Positions 10,648 through 22,488 are shown, numbered from the stretch's first letter. The stretch is DNA of 64,000 nt from Kingdonia uniflora (GCA_014058105.1 JACGCM010001346.1:868001-932000), one strand, 5' to 3'. The notes: generated from the letters alone by a model not told the origin. A program made the numbers and translations.

Positions 10648-13600
10648 GGATTTCGCACCTCACTGATGCTTTAGAACGTAATTGGGATAAGTTTGGCAAC
10701 CGACAACTCCTTTAAGAGGCTGGATCACTTTTAAGAGTATCTATTCGTTCGATAAAATTCTAGGATTGTTACCCAATGACCCGCAATACTGCCGATTTAA
10801 AATTCTGACCAGTACGGATTTTGTACCTCTCCGATGCATTCTATCATAATTTCGAGAAGCCTGGCTACCAACAACTTTTTTAAGAGGCTGGATCATTTTT
10901 AAGAGATTCTACTTGTCTGACAAAATGCTTGGATAGTTACCCAATGACTCACAATATTGTCAGTTTGAGTTTTTGACCGGTACGGATTTCGCTGATATTT
11001 TTTACCGTAATTCTGAGAAGCTTCGCTACCGGAACTCATTTGAGAGGTTGAATCATTTTAACAAGTATCTACTCGTCTGAGAACACGCTATAAGAGTTAC
11101 CCAATAACTCGTAATACTTCCAGTTGGATTTTTATAGCGAAAAGGATTTCGCACCATTTCGATGCTTTAGATCGCAATTTTGAGAAGCTTGGCTACCGAT
11201 AACTCATTTAAGAGGCTATATCGTATTTAAGAGTTTCTATTCATCTAAAAACACACTAGGACAGTTACCCAATGACTTGTAATACTGCCAATTTGAAATT
11301 CTGACCGATACGGATTTGGCGCCTCTCTAATACATTTAATCGCAATTCATAGAAGCTTTGTTACCGACAACTCATTCGAGAGATTGAGACATTTTTAAGA
11401 GATTCATTTTTACTAACAGCATCCTAGTGTAGTTGCTAAATGAATCGTAATACTCCCGGTTTAAATTTATGAACAAAGCAGAATTCCCAACTCTCCGATG
11501 ATATAGATCGCCATTCTGAGATGCTTGGCTACCGACAACTCGTTAAAGATGTTGTATCATTTTTAGGAGTTTATATTTGTTTGAAAACATGCTAGGATAG
11601 TTACCCAATGACTCGCAATACTCCCATTTTGAATATATGACTTGTACGGATTTTGTACCCCTCTAATGCTTTAAATTGCAATTCTGGGAAGCTTGGCGTC
11701 CAGCAACTCATTTGAGAGGTTAAACCATTTTAAAGAGTTTCTTTTTGAACAACAACACACTAGGATAGCTACCAACAAATAAGCAATACTACCAATTTGA
11801 GTTTTTACCCGGTACGGATTTTGCACCCCTCCGATGCTTTCGATCACAATTCTTTGAAGCATAGTTACTGATACATTTTTTGAGAGGTTGGATCATTTTT
11901 AAGAGTTTATATTCGTCCAACAGTATGCTAGGATAGTTAACCAATGACTTACAGTACTCCCGGTTTATATTTTTAGCCGGTACGGATTTCGCACACCTCA
12001 GATGCTTTAGATCTTAATTCTGAGAGGCTTGGCTACCGACAAATCGTTTGAGAGGTTGTATAATTTTAAGGAGTTTCTACTCACCCAAGAACATGCTATA
12101 ATCACCCAATATAATGCAATACTCCATGTTTGAATTTTTGCCTGTACAGATTTTTCACCTCTCCGATGTTTTAGATCATAATTCGGAAATGCTTGCCTAC
12201 CGACAACTTGTTTTGGAGGTTGGATCGATTTTAAAAGTTTTTATTCGTCCGACAACATGCTAAGATGGTTACTTAATGACTCACAATACTGCCAATTTAA
12301 AATGTTAACCAGTAAATATTTTGAACCTCTCTGATGCATTAGATCGTAATTTAGAGAAGCTTGGAAACTAGCAACTCATTCACGAGATTGAATCAATTTT
12401 ATGAGTTTTTTTTCGACTGACAACACGCTAGGATAGTTACCAAATGCATCATGATACTCCTAGTTTTAATTTTTGATCGATACAAATTTTGTACCTCTCT
12501 GATGACTTAGATTGCTATTTAGAGAAGCTTGGGTACCGACACCTCATTTGAGAGGTTAAGTCATTTTAAAAAGTTTCTTTATGACCAACAACATGCGAGG
12601 ATAGTTACCAATAGATATGTAATACTACCGGTTTGAGTTTTTGACCGGTACGGATTTTATACCCATCCGATGCTTTCGATCATAATTCTAAAAAGCATAG
12701 TTACCGTCACCTCATTTGAGAGGTTGGATCATTTTTTAGAGTTTATATTCGTCCGACAACATGCTAAGATAGTTACCCAATGACTCATAATGCACCCGTT
12801 TTGAATTTTTGATTGGTACAGATTATGTACCCCTCCGATGCTTTAAATTGCAATTCTGAGAAGCTTGGCATCCAGTAACTCATTTGAGAGGTTAAATCAT
12901 TTTTAATAGTTTCTTTTTGACCAACAATATGCTTGGATAGTTACCAATAGACACGTAGTACTACCAGTTTGAGTTTCTAACCAGTACGGATTCCGTACCC
13001 CTCCGATGCTTTAGATCACAATTCTTAGAAGCATAGCTGCCGGTATGTCGTTCGAGGGGTTGGATCACTTTTAAGAGTTAATAATTTTCCCACAATGGGC
13101 TAAGATAGTTACCCAATGACTCATAGCACTCCTGGATTGAATTTTTGAAAGGTACGGATTTTGCATACCTACAATGCTTTAGATCGCAATTCTGAGAAGC
13201 TGGGCTACGAGCAACTCGTTAGCGAGGTTCTATTATTTTTAGGAGTTTCTACTCACCCAAGAATACGCTATAATTGTCACCAAATGACTCGTAATACTCC
13301 TGGTTTGAATTTTTGACCGGTATGGATTTTGTACCTTGCCGATGCTTTAGATCGTAATTTGGAGAAGCTTGGCTACCGACAACAAGTTTAAGTGGTTGAA
13401 TCATTTTTATCAGTTTCTATTCGTCCAGCAACACGCTAGGATAGTTACCTAATGACTCGCAATAATACCAATTTGAATTTTTGACCGGTACAAATTTCAC
13501 ACCTCACCGACACTTTAGATCGTAATTCGGAGAAGCTTGGCTCCTGACAGCTCGTTTACGGGGTTAGATCATTTTTAAGAGTTTCTACTCGGGCAAAAAA

Positions 13601-13979
13601 GCACAAGGATAGTTACCCAATGAATTACAATACGGAAGATTTGAAATTCTGTGATACTTTACTGCCGGCAACTCATTCCAGAGTTTGAATCTTTTTTAAG
13701 AGTTTTTTTTCGACTGACAACGCGCTAGGATAGTTACATAGGAATCGTAATACTCATGGTTTAAATTTTAGAGCGATATGAATTTTGTATCTATTCAATG
13801 ATTTAGATCGAAATTCTGAGTAGCTGGGCAACCGGCACCTCGATTGTGAGGTTGGATCTTTTTTAAGTGCTTTAATTTTTCTGACAACACGCTAAAATAG
13901 TTACCAAATGACTCATAATACTCCCACTTTAAATTTTTAACTGGTACAGATTTTGCACCCCTCTGAAGCATTAAATTAT
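10648..13979 (-). repeat. Satellite array S3, left part
   Basis: About 20 minus-polarity monomers of ~168 bp with the same boxes as S1. The M3-type box ('gagaacacgctataatagtcacc' in its variants) is visible at about 11096, 12095 and 13260, spaced about 1.0 and 1.17 kb, so the higher-order pattern is less regular than in S2. The array is continuous with 26215-28498: the monomer broken at 13979 (...gaagcattaaattat) resumes at 26220 (aattctgagaggc) once element A and one TSD copy are removed. Confidence 0.9.
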
Positions 13980-14707
13980 TGTAGGGGCCTAACGTCTTAG
14001 GAGGGGAAGTTGGCTCTTACAACACGAGATTGATCTTTAATCAAAGGAATGCAAGTAAATAAGCTAAAGAACGGACAAACTATTGACAAATACTTGCGTA
14101 GAGGCCCAAATGTGACGCTCTATGACCTCTGATGAGGATTTTTAAGAATGTTTTTATTACTAATGAGTAATCGAAGGTTCGAGTACTGGGTTACAGGGGG
14201 TCGAAGGTAAACTGCAAAGCGGCTTGGGAGGATTTTTTTAACCCTTCCATGGTTCCCCATTCTCTTATTTATAGAACATAGGATGGGCTGAGTCACCAAG
14301 GTTAGGTCAGATTACAAGGGTAATGTCGGGATATCCCTGCGGGGGTATGGGCGTCGGACATGTCTGTACTGTCACTGTAATAGTTGTTGGAGATGTCTCT
14401 GTACATTAGTATTGTGGCAGTGGTTGGGCCTGTCACTGTAGTTGCAAGGATCAATCATTGCGCCGTCTTCTCTGATGAGCTGGCTGCCTATCCCATCTTT
14501 CTTCGTCCATGTACAGGTATGGTCGAAGAGTTTCTGCTGCGATGTGTGCAATCCATCCTCGAGGCTTATTCGGAGTCGAAGCTTCATCTTCGGGTGATCT
14601 TTGGGAGGCCTATTTGTGGATTGAATGGGCTTCGATATATTCTGGTAGGTTACGATGTAGCCTTCGAGTGTCAGAGTGGGATCGAAGGCTACGATTAGGC
14701 TACTACA
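13980..14707 (-). repeat. Element A 3' LTR
   Basis: 728 bp. On the minus strand it runs from TGTAGTAGCC (14707) to GGCCCCTACA (13980). The TATA box reads tatttata on the plus strand at 14266-14273. The short overlapping frames in this LTR (14372-14778) are not genes. Confidence 0.93.
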
Positions 14708-14720
14708 TTCGCCCCCTCTC
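14708..14720 (-). promoter_or_regulatory. Element A polypurine tract
   Basis: The minus strand reads GAGAGGGGGCGAA immediately before the 3' LTR. The same tract precedes the 3' LTRs of element B (31717-31729) and element C (61430-61442). It is the plus-strand DNA primer site in reverse transcription. Confidence 0.88.
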
Positions 14721-14950
14721 AGCGAGGGTTTCGAAGCCATGTGGAGAGGCGTTCGTTGAGAAAACCGTTTTACTGTAGAATTTGAGAAGTTTGACTGTTG
14801 GTTTTCGGGTAAGTAATAAAAGAAGGTAATTAAAAGGTCTAGATGATTATAGGGTAATAAATGAAATGAGGCTATAAGTATGGGTTACTGCATAGGTATA
14901 CTGTGCAACCTTCATTCTTCACTCTTTCCTCTGTAAATTTTGTAATTTCT

Positions 14951-15289
14951 ATGGATACCACGCCCAACACGCGATATCAGAAAAGGATGGGGTTCCCCCG
15001 GGACCGTCGCGTAGAGCGGAAGACTGGTGAACTGTATATTAATTTCTTCAGGCATCATGATCTGAACTAGGACATGCCTGAACTGGTAGAGGTAGAGGCT
15101 GGAGAACTTATCAATGGGGAGCCTTATGCCTATCTTTGGGACTGACTGATGTGTGACTTTACTACTGCGAAGAAGTGTTATCTCTTTCTGTTGGCTTTGG
15201 CCGAATGTCTTGTTTGTGCAGAAGAGGAGATGGAAGGACAAGGCGCGGTGAGTAGAGCTGGACCTTCTGGAAGTAAGGCTACTGTTTGA
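14951..15289 (+). pseudogene. Antisense ORF a of element A (N-terminal paralogue)
   Basis: Opposite strand to gag-pol, 112 codons from ATG 14951 in one frame with two internal stops. It reads MDTTPNTRYQKRMGFP..., then 'DMPELVEVEAGELINGEPYA' and an acidic C-terminus 'CAEEEMEGQG'. The block 'DMPELVEVEAGELINGEP' resembles 'EMPNLFEAEPGAPILGMPF' of ORF b, and the acidic end matches too, so it looks like a diverged duplicate. No known domain recognised. The minus-strand frame at 14912-15241 is its shadow. Confidence 0.5.
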
Positions 15290-15777
15290 GGTGGTGAATA
15301 TCAGTATCTTTGTATTTTTGGTGTTTTTATTTGGGTTGGATGTAACAATGTATTATGTTTTGTAAAATTGGCTAATAGAATGGAAGCAATATTTTCTAAA
15401 AATTTTTGTGACTGTGTATGGTTAAAATTGTAGATAAATACTCTCATAGGCGTGCTGAGCACATGCATGCCATTGAATTGTTAATAGTGGGTAAAAAATG
15501 GTATCGAAGTATAATGATATGATCGAAGGTCATAGACTCTGTTATTGGTTAAAACTTGGTGCAAGGAATTGGGGTCGAAGTGTGAAGATTGTCGAGCGTT
15601 CGATGCTGGATGTCTACTCGAGTATAAATCCTCGAGAATGAGGTTTGAATGTAGGTACAGATGAATCGGCTATGCCTAGGAAGATAGAAAGTCATGATTG
15701 TTAAATTTTTAAGGTAAGAATTTAAGGTAGCAATTAAGTCGGCTTGGGAGGAGGGAAAGTTGAAATCATTCTTGAAG

Positions 15778-15785
15778 TATAAAAG
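15778..15785 (+). promoter_or_regulatory. TATA box before antisense ORF b
   Basis: TATAAAAG lies 79 bp upstream of the ORF b ATG, in element A but on the strand opposite gag-pol. Placement suits a plant RNA polymerase II promoter. No cap site or enhancer can be read from sequence. Confidence 0.45.
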
Positions 15786-15863
15786 GAGCTATGGTGGAAG
15801 GGATTTCTTCATCGTTCCTCAATCATTCTCTCTTCATCTCTTTTCTTATTTGCTCGGATCAGA

Positions 15864-16181
15864 ATGGCTGCAAACGTACCCATTGAAGAGGACCATGCGG
15901 CAGTGAGAGTAAGATGAATACGCGAAGCCTTATTGGGGCTTCAACGGAGGTTCGGTATTGAATAAAACATTGATGCTGAGATGCCAAATCTTTTTGAGGC
16001 AGAACCTGGGGCACCCATCCTTGGTATGCCCTTCACATATTGGTAAGGAATATTGTAGATGATGGGGCCATTTCCCAGCCATCGGTTGTCTCTTCTTGAG
16101 GGCTTTGTGGAGGATATAGTGGACCAGGAGGATGCGGATGCTGCAGCCATGGTTGAAGAGGAACATCCCGCTGATAATTAG
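15864..16181 (+). pseudogene. Antisense ORF b of element A (N-terminal paralogue)
   Basis: 105 codons in one plus-strand frame from ATG 15864, with four internal stops. It reads MAANVPIEEDHAAVRVR, then 'IREALLGLQRRFGIE', 'EMPNLFEAEPGAPILGMPF', 'MGPFPSHRLSLLEGFVEDI' and an acidic tail ending EEEHPADN. Around its start 'gagtaagatgaatacgcg' mirrors 'gagtaagatgcatacccg' at the start of ORF c (17574). The 'GPFPSHRLSLLEGFVEDI' block matches 'GELPITRCHTTVVIED' of ORF c. No catalytic motif seen. A decayed partial duplicate of the antisense gene is the best reading. Confidence 0.5.
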
Positions 16182-17136
16182 GGTCCTCTGTCTGTTTTAT
16201 GTTTTTGTTGTTGTTTTCTTCTGTTCTACTTCCTTTCCCTTTTCTTTTGACGAGGCTTATAATTTATTTTGTATTTCTGAATGTAATTGGTGTTTGGAAG
16301 TACTGTTGTAGTAATATTCTTGCTCTTCATAGGTAATAATTTGAATTGTCGGACTGAAAGTAATAGTATAATATGAATTCTGGAAGTAGTATCGTGAGCT
16401 CTCAAATTAATAATATAGCTATCAAAGTATAATGTTTGGATTATCGAAGTATAAAACTTGAATTATCGAAGTAAAAGGTTACAGTCTATCGAAGTGGGAG
16501 TATTATCTATCGAAACAGAAAAGACTGATCTGTTGGTGCAAAAAGGTTGGGTCTGTAAGCATAAATGTTTGAACTGTTGAAATGTATGATTGTAATTTGT
16601 CGAAGGGTGAATGTGATCAGTCGACGGGAAAGTGGTGATCTGCCAAGTTAATAGAGGCATGTGGTTTTAAATTGACGAATGTGTTGTAGATCGAATCTCG
16701 ATATATTAGAAACCTGAATTTGAGGCTATCTGTCAATGAGTATCTGAGACGCAGAGTGGTCGATTACTCAAATTTGAGGAGTGTGTCGAAGGCTATGTTT
16801 GATTTAACTGGTCATACTGACAGCCTAGACAGCTGGTCTGTCAGGACAGTATGTTCGTCTGGGGTAGTGTGCCAAAAAGTAATCATGATTTTTGCTTGAA
16901 TTACGGAAAATGTCGTGACTTGAATGTTTGGATTTGATTGTTTTGCTTCGAGTGAGGGTGAAAGGTTTTGAGAAACTTTAGTTTTTGTAGGGAAGTTGAA
17001 GTAGGTGTGTTGTTTGCACGTGAGGGATATGAGGGGTAGATTGGTCAAAACACATTGAAGCCAAAAGCCGGGGTAATGGGGTAGTGGTAATGATAATAGT
17101 TAGAAAATTGAGGCGGTTTTGGATTTTTTGAAAGAG

Positions 17137-17144
17137 TATATAAG
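17137..17144 (+). promoter_or_regulatory. TATA box of the antisense gene in element A
   Basis: TATATAAG lies about 150 bp before a good 5' splice site (acag/gtatgt at 17290/17291) and 437 bp before the ATG at 17574. This resembles a plant promoter with a leader intron. It faces against the element's own LTR promoter. Confidence 0.5.
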
Positions 17145-17290
17145 TGTGGGAGGAGTAATCACTGTACTATTTACTGAGAAATTTTTTAAAGAGAGTGAGG
17201 AGAAGAGAGCGTATGCCATTAGAACTTGAGAGAAGTTGCTGAAGTTGTTGCGTTGATTTTATAGTTTTAAGGATAGTACTTCTAACACAG

Positions 17291-17567
17291 GTATGTCACT
17301 TGATCTCTGCCAATTTTTTATTATGTTTTCCCTTCTGAGTGTGTGAGTAGGACATTCTGGGTTTGGGGTTTGGAGATTATCTTCGAGAGTAAGGAGATTT
17401 GATAAATCTGGGTTTCGACCCATTCTGGGATTTTGAGTGTTCTAGAGGGGGCATAGGGTTTAGGTTTGAGGTGTCGAATATGTGTAAGTCTGTGGAAGTG
17501 GACAGGTGTGCTATTGACACGTAGTTATTGAATATATTGATCTGATTATGTACCTCTTCTTCTGTAG
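17291..17567 (+). other. Predicted 5'UTR intron of the antisense gene
   Basis: Starts gtatgt and ends in a pyrimidine-rich tract with ctgtag; 277 bp, T-rich. The ATG of ORF c follows 7 bp after the acceptor (agtaagATG). The sequence conforms to a plant GT-AG intron; no transcript evidence. Confidence 0.45.
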
Positions 17568-17573
17568 AGTAAG

Positions 17574-19764
17574 ATGCATACCCGTGAAGCTTCGAGACGG
17601 AAGCTGTTAGACGATGAGATCGAGGCATTCGAAGCTAGTATTTATGGTCATTCCCACATGGATGAGAGCAGCGACTTAGAAGTGTTAGATGTTATTTCCA
17701 AAGCCCTTTTTTCTATGGTATTACTCACTGGTGAACTACCGATTACAAGATGTCATACGACGGTAGTAATTGAGGATAGTTAGGAGGAGGAGATAGAGTG
17801 GGGGGAGAGAGGCGAGGGTAATGTGGGGCCTTCTGGTGGTGGGAAGGGAGAAAGGGGGCCAAGTGATGACAGTGGAGAATCAATTGAGTCAAATAGGGTT
17901 GAAGGTGCCATTTCGGCTAGGGATAAGGTTAAAATTGATCGGTTTGCTGCCAAGCTGGAGCTGTCGAAGGTGGGGGTTCTGTTAAGTATGCCGGGACCAG
18001 GGTTAAATTTGAAATCAGATCCTGGGGAATGGAAAATTACTTATTGAGGTCAGATTCGATTAGGAATGGAACTTCCCCTTCGAAGACTGGCAAAAGGGGT
18101 GCTGAATTTTTGGGAGGTGGCCCCAGTGCAAATGAATGGAAATTTTTATGAGATGATGAGGGCTCTAGAGGGGATGAATGCAAAGTTGTAGTGAGAAGAG
18201 GGATTTAATTTAGTTATTTGATATTATTACCTTCTACTCGTTGAAGGCGAGCCAGAGCCCAGGTACCTACCACATCCAATGTCACCCAGTGATGCCCTGG
18301 TTCTTTAATCTGTGCTCGACGGGTTAAGGGTGGAATAAAGATTTATTGATAGTACGGGGTAACTATAAGAATATTGAGGAGGATGACAATTATAAGTTGC
18401 ATCATAGGGTGTATAATCAGAGTAAGTTTCTGTTGAAGGTTTCTTGTTGATGTATGTCGTGAATAAGTGATAATTATATTTTTGTTTGTTCTACAGGTCC
18501 GAAGAATCTGCCGTGGAACAATCCGAGGAACTATATTGATACTTTGCTCGAAACTTGTGAGGATTGGGTAAATTCTGCTTTTGACAGTCTTGGAATCAAG
18601 AGGCAGAGGAGGAAGAAGGTTGATTCCCTGCTTCTAAGCGTACCCGTTACGCCGAATCCATCGAAGGGAAAAAGAGGCGAAGGTATTTCAAAGGTTCCAG
18701 AAGAAATGGGAGGAGAAGAGTTGCCAAGAAATTTTCAGTATGTTTTGAGAATGCGGAGGGTATTAAAGTAAGCATTGCCAGTACCCGAAGTGGCTGGCGA
18801 TGCTTCGAGATTGAGGCTGGGGCAGGTGCCAACATAGACTGAGAAGGGGAAGGGTCAGGTTGATCCCGAAGCTCCGAAGGTGCAGTAATCAAAGGTTTGT
18901 CAGCGCAAAAGGCATAGGGCGCTGGGGGAGGATGATGCAACAGATGAGGATGAAGAGATGACGAAGGCTGAGTGGCAGGAGCAAGCAGTGGCTAAACAAG
19001 CTTCGATGGTCAAGCTCTGCGAGGACAACCCAGATGGGGCTCCGAGGGAAATAAAGTGGAGTATGCTTCAGGTAACTATCTGTGAATTTCTTCTGTGAAA
19101 GTCTAGAATTTCTTGCAGGTTCATCGAGTTTCAAGGGGAATTGATTGTTTGAATATTCTAGTAGACGGATGCTTGGGTGAAATCGTACAGCAAGGCAATG
19201 AAGTCAGTAAAAGGGAAGTTACGACAAGCAGTGGAGAGTCTGGATCTTTTTTGGGGAACTGAAGCGTCATTGCTGTCTGATGTCAAGAAGTTAAAGTGAG
19301 ATCTGGCGGCGATTACTGGCTCGTTTGATGAGAGGCTCGAGCTTCAGCGGTCAAGGCAGGAGCGGGAGTGGTCTGAAAAGCTTGTGGCAAAAGAGAGGAA
19401 GAAGGCAAAATAGAAGGTGACTTACCTGCGGTAGTTTGATAATGATTATAAGGTGACTGTCAGGTTGAAATTTTTTATAGAAGATATGGGGTATTACCCC
19501 AATACTCTGGAACCTTTCCCCGTTTCCCCCGAACTTGTTGATGGAGATGATTTGCAGATGAAGGAAAGAGAGGCAGATGTTGTTGACGGAGTAGATAGAG
19601 GTACTGGGGGTGGAGTGGAGGCTTCTATAATTGAAGCAATCGGTGCTGAAACTGTGGATGATGTGGTTGTCGATGGTGCGATGTCGGAGCCTTCGACTGG
19701 AGGTATTGATGGCGTTGGCGCTAAGGGATTTGTGAAGGAAGAAGGTGTAACCGCGCCGATATGA
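17574..19764 (+). pseudogene. Antisense gene (ORF c) of element A, gypsy-type accessory protein, decayed
   Basis: Exon 1 (17574-18190) is one frame with stops at 17781 and 18045. It contains a Gly/Ser/Glu-rich linker, then 'IRLGMELPLRRLAKGVLNFW', 'EVAPVQMNGNFYEMMRAL' and, further on, 'GWNKDLLIVRG'. This order resembles the Pfam family Transposase_28 (PF04195, 'putative gypsy type transposon'), found in opposite-strand genes of Tat elements. After a possible intron near 18439-18496, one frame continues 'NLPWNNPRNYIDTLLETCED' to 19071, basic then acidic. A donor cttcag/gtaact at 19071/19072 and an acceptor near 19161-19164 lead to 'DAWVKSYSKAMKSVKGKLRQ', a long Glu/Lys/Arg-rich coiled coil and an acidic tail ending at 19764. 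Function unknown; about eight in-frame stops. Confidence 0.55.
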
Positions 19765-20199
19765 GGTATTAAGTATTGGGGTTCCATGCTTTTCTCTTCT
19801 GATTTGTTGTTGAGTTGTAATATTTTTGAACCATGTTTATATTTTTTACGTTGGTCTTTGAACTTGCTATGTCTTTGAGCTATTGTACTGTACTGATGAT
19901 GGTTATTTGTGGAATTTTTGAAGTTAATTCTGAACTGCTTTTGTATTGGTGCCTGATTTTCTGACTGACTCTGTTGTCTTATTCTTGCCATGCTTTATTC
20001 TGAATTGTTGAAATATTGATGTGTATTCGGTTGGCTTGGCTTGTGTTTGATCTTTTGATGACCAAACTTGAGTTATAATGCAACTGTCTCTCTGATGTAT
20101 GATACTTTGAATCTTTTGTGCACTTAGTAGTATTATAGATATATTTATACAATGGTATCTGTACGTACTATTTATGTCGAATAGTATTAGTCGTTGTTA

Positions 20200-20412
20200 G
20201 GGTAGACATGATACCCAGGGTTAACCAAGGAATTGACTGGACTTTGACAGTTTTGGAGCCTTATCGAGGCATAACTGTTCGTCCCCAATGCATTCTCGAG
20301 GGTCCGATCTTTCGACCATCCTTGCCCCTCGAGTTTGCTTGAAATTGGGAGCTTGAAAAACCTCAAGGTCGTTCCTAAGTATCAATCGGGTCGAAAGGGT
20401 TGACATGATATC
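20200..20412 (-). repeat. Single copy of the ~194-bp element repeat, after integrase
   Basis: Reverse-complement relative of the 194-bp units tandemly repeated in elements B (29726-30360) and C (58560-59200). Shared boxes are 'ctcgagggtccg', 'gcccctcgagtttgc', 'ttgggagcttga' and 'gacatgata'. In A there is one copy plus the start of a second, between integrase and the antisense gene region. This indicates where the tandem array of B and C arose. Confidence 0.75.
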
Positions 20413-20519
20413 TAAGTTAAATCAAGAAATTCACTGAAAAGAGAAGATGAAGTATTGGCTGAAAAGTTATTTATTGATAATTCTGTGTTACATCAGTTGC
20501 ACAAGGTTGAGACCTTGGC

Positions 20520-21590
20520 CTGTTATAGGAGACCAGCTGTATGTGTTCCACAGGTTTGGTAATGGCTCTCCGTCTTCTATCATTAGATAGTAGGAACCCT
20601 TGTCAGTTTTATCATACACGACATATAGTTCTTCCCAGGATTCGGCTAGCTTTCTGGCATTTTGAGGTTTCGAGGATTGGTTAACACGTCGAAGTACTAG
20701 ATCTCTGATGTTTAAACTTCGTGGTCAAACTCTCTTGTTATAGGATTTCTGAAGTGATGCGGGGTAGCGTCCATGTTTGGCGATGGCTCGATCTCTGGTT
20801 TCGTTGATCCATAACATGTTACATGTGAGTTCTAACTCAATGTCTTCGACTAGGAGGTTAGTGTCTCGTGTAGGTACTTCAAATTAAGTAGGGAGCACAG
20901 CTTCGGTACCGTATGCTGCTAGGATGAAAGGGGTGCAGCCTATAGATTTTCTTAGTGCTGTTCGATAGGCCCAAATGACATGTTGTAACTCTTGAACCCA
21001 TCTACCTTTCTTTTCATCAACTCTTTTTTTGAAACCGCCAACGATGGTTTTGTTGATTGCTTTGACTTGACCGTTGCCTTGGGGATAGTAGGGTGTTAAG
21101 GGTGAGAGGATGATGTTGTGTTTTTTGAGAAAGTTTTTGACTTGCTTCTGACGAACTGGGGACCGTTGTCATATCAAATCATATGGGGGAAGCCGAAGCG
21201 TGTGATCATGTTTTCCCATAAAAATTTAATAACTTCTTCTTCTCTGGTTCAGCACAATGGTACAGCTTCGACCCATTTAGTAAAATAATCTGTTGCAACA
21301 AGGGCATTTTCTCTGCTACCCGAGGCTTTAGGGAAGGGCTCGATGAGATTGATAACCCATCTTTTGAATGGCCAAGACACTTGACAAAAATGGAGGTCTC
21401 GTGAAGGGCAATGAATATCGTGAGCGTAACGTTGGCATTTGTCACAGTGTTTGGCATATTCTTCTGCTTGTTTTATCATATTCGGCCAAAATAATCCTTG
21501 AGAGACAGCTCGAAGTGCCATAGAACGACAGGCAGTGTGAGTGCCGCAGGTTCCTTCATGAAGTTCAATTAAGATTGCAGGGGCTTCAGC
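20520..21590 (-). pseudogene. Element A integrase
   Basis: The HHCC zinc finger is intact: 'HEGTCGTHTA' and 'KHCDKCQRYAHD' on the minus strand, 21560-21420. The core follows: 'WPFKRWVINLIEPFPKASGS', 'ATDYFTKWVEAVPL', 'YDNGPQFV', 'YYPQGNGQVKAINKTI', 'RVDEKKGRWVQEL' and 'WAYRTALRKSIGCTPF'. The C-terminal part includes 'NARKLAESWEELY' and 'GSYYL'. Of the D,D,E triad the first D is N (INLIEP) and the glutamate position is K (GQVKAIN); only the middle D remains. In-frame stops lie near 21170, 20885 and 20730. It is best read as a decayed integrase. Confidence 0.87.
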
Positions 21591-21879
21591 TTGGGATATG
21601 CATCGAAAGAGGACACCATTGGGGGATTTGCGATGTAATTCATTTTTGTTGATAGTGTATCTGCGGTAATTTTAAAACAGCGATCTTCTAGCTTTGGGAT
21701 CCTCTGAGAGGGTGGAATTGTTGAGGTAATGGGGGAATGGTGTTCGCCAGTCATCTGGATCGAGACTCTCACCCCAAGTATTGATGGTATCGACTTCCAT
21801 CTGGTTGATACTTGGGCGTTCGAGTACTTCGATATGAAGGGTTCGGGATTCTGACTGTCCGAGCATAGCTGCTATGTAG

Positions 21880-22405
21880 ACAAGGGCATCTGCATGTCAG
21901 TTTTCTCCTCAAGGGTAATGAGTGATAGTAGATTTTTCTAGAAAGTGGTCCATGCGTTGTCTAACGAGAAGAGCATAGTTAGCCATGCGACCATTGGCTT
22001 GATATTCTCCTGTATAATATCTCTGAACAAGTTGGGAATCAGTGAAGACGGCAAGTTTGGGAATGCTGAGGCCGAGGGCGAGGTCAAGGCCTTGGATCAA
22101 GGCTTCGTACTCTTCTTCGTTATTGGAACATTCGAAAGTAAGTTTGGCAGCTTTCTCTATTCGATCATTAGTGGGTGTGACCAAGACAATACAAATTCCT
22201 AAGCCATTAGGTCTAGCGGATCCATCTGTGAATAAGCGCCAGCCAGTGTTAGGGCTCTAGGGGTCTGTTGCTTTAGGTTGGTCTTCTGTTAAGTCATCTT
22301 CGTGTTCTTCCCAATCGACATCTTCGGTCGGGAAGTCTGCGAGGAAGTCTGCTACTGCTTGGTCCTTCTAGGATATTTGCTTCTCGAATATAATGTCATG
22401 TTCGC
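21880..22405 (-). pseudogene. Element A RNase H domain
   Basis: The minus strand reads 'AVADFLADFP', an acidic linker, then 'WRLFTDGSARPNGLGICIVL', 'ECSNNEEEYEALIQGLDLAL' and 'LAVFTDSQLV', ending with 'HADALVYIA'. The catalytic carboxylates expected of RNase H (TDGS, EYEA, TDSQ and the last HADAL aspartate) can all be seen. A stop precedes the HADAL block and another separates the linker. The domain sits between RT and integrase as in Tat-type pol. Its role is to degrade the RNA of the RNA-DNA hybrid. Confidence 0.85.
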
Positions 22406-22488
22406 CAGGGTACACAGACCACTGTTTTAATCTTCTAGACTTCTCATTTATACTGAGTACTTATCGAAGGTCGATTTAAACTTTGACA

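Noticed and set aside
14372..14778. Overlapping frames on both strands in an LTR of element A, also seen at 26010-26435
   Set aside because: They lie across the U3-R region and, in the second case, run into satellite. No domain; the two LTR copies do not keep them open.
19072..19118. A 47-bp intron using the acceptor at 19118
   Set aside because: Shorter than normal plant introns; the acceptor at about 19161-19164 gives a ~90-bp intron and an open coiled-coil frame.
19494..19991. 165-codon minus-strand frame, Ser/Thr/Pro-rich
   Set aside because: Lies opposite the acidic tail of antisense gene c; the complement of a Glu/Asp/Val-rich stretch gives such a frame. The plus-strand frame fits the longer gene better.
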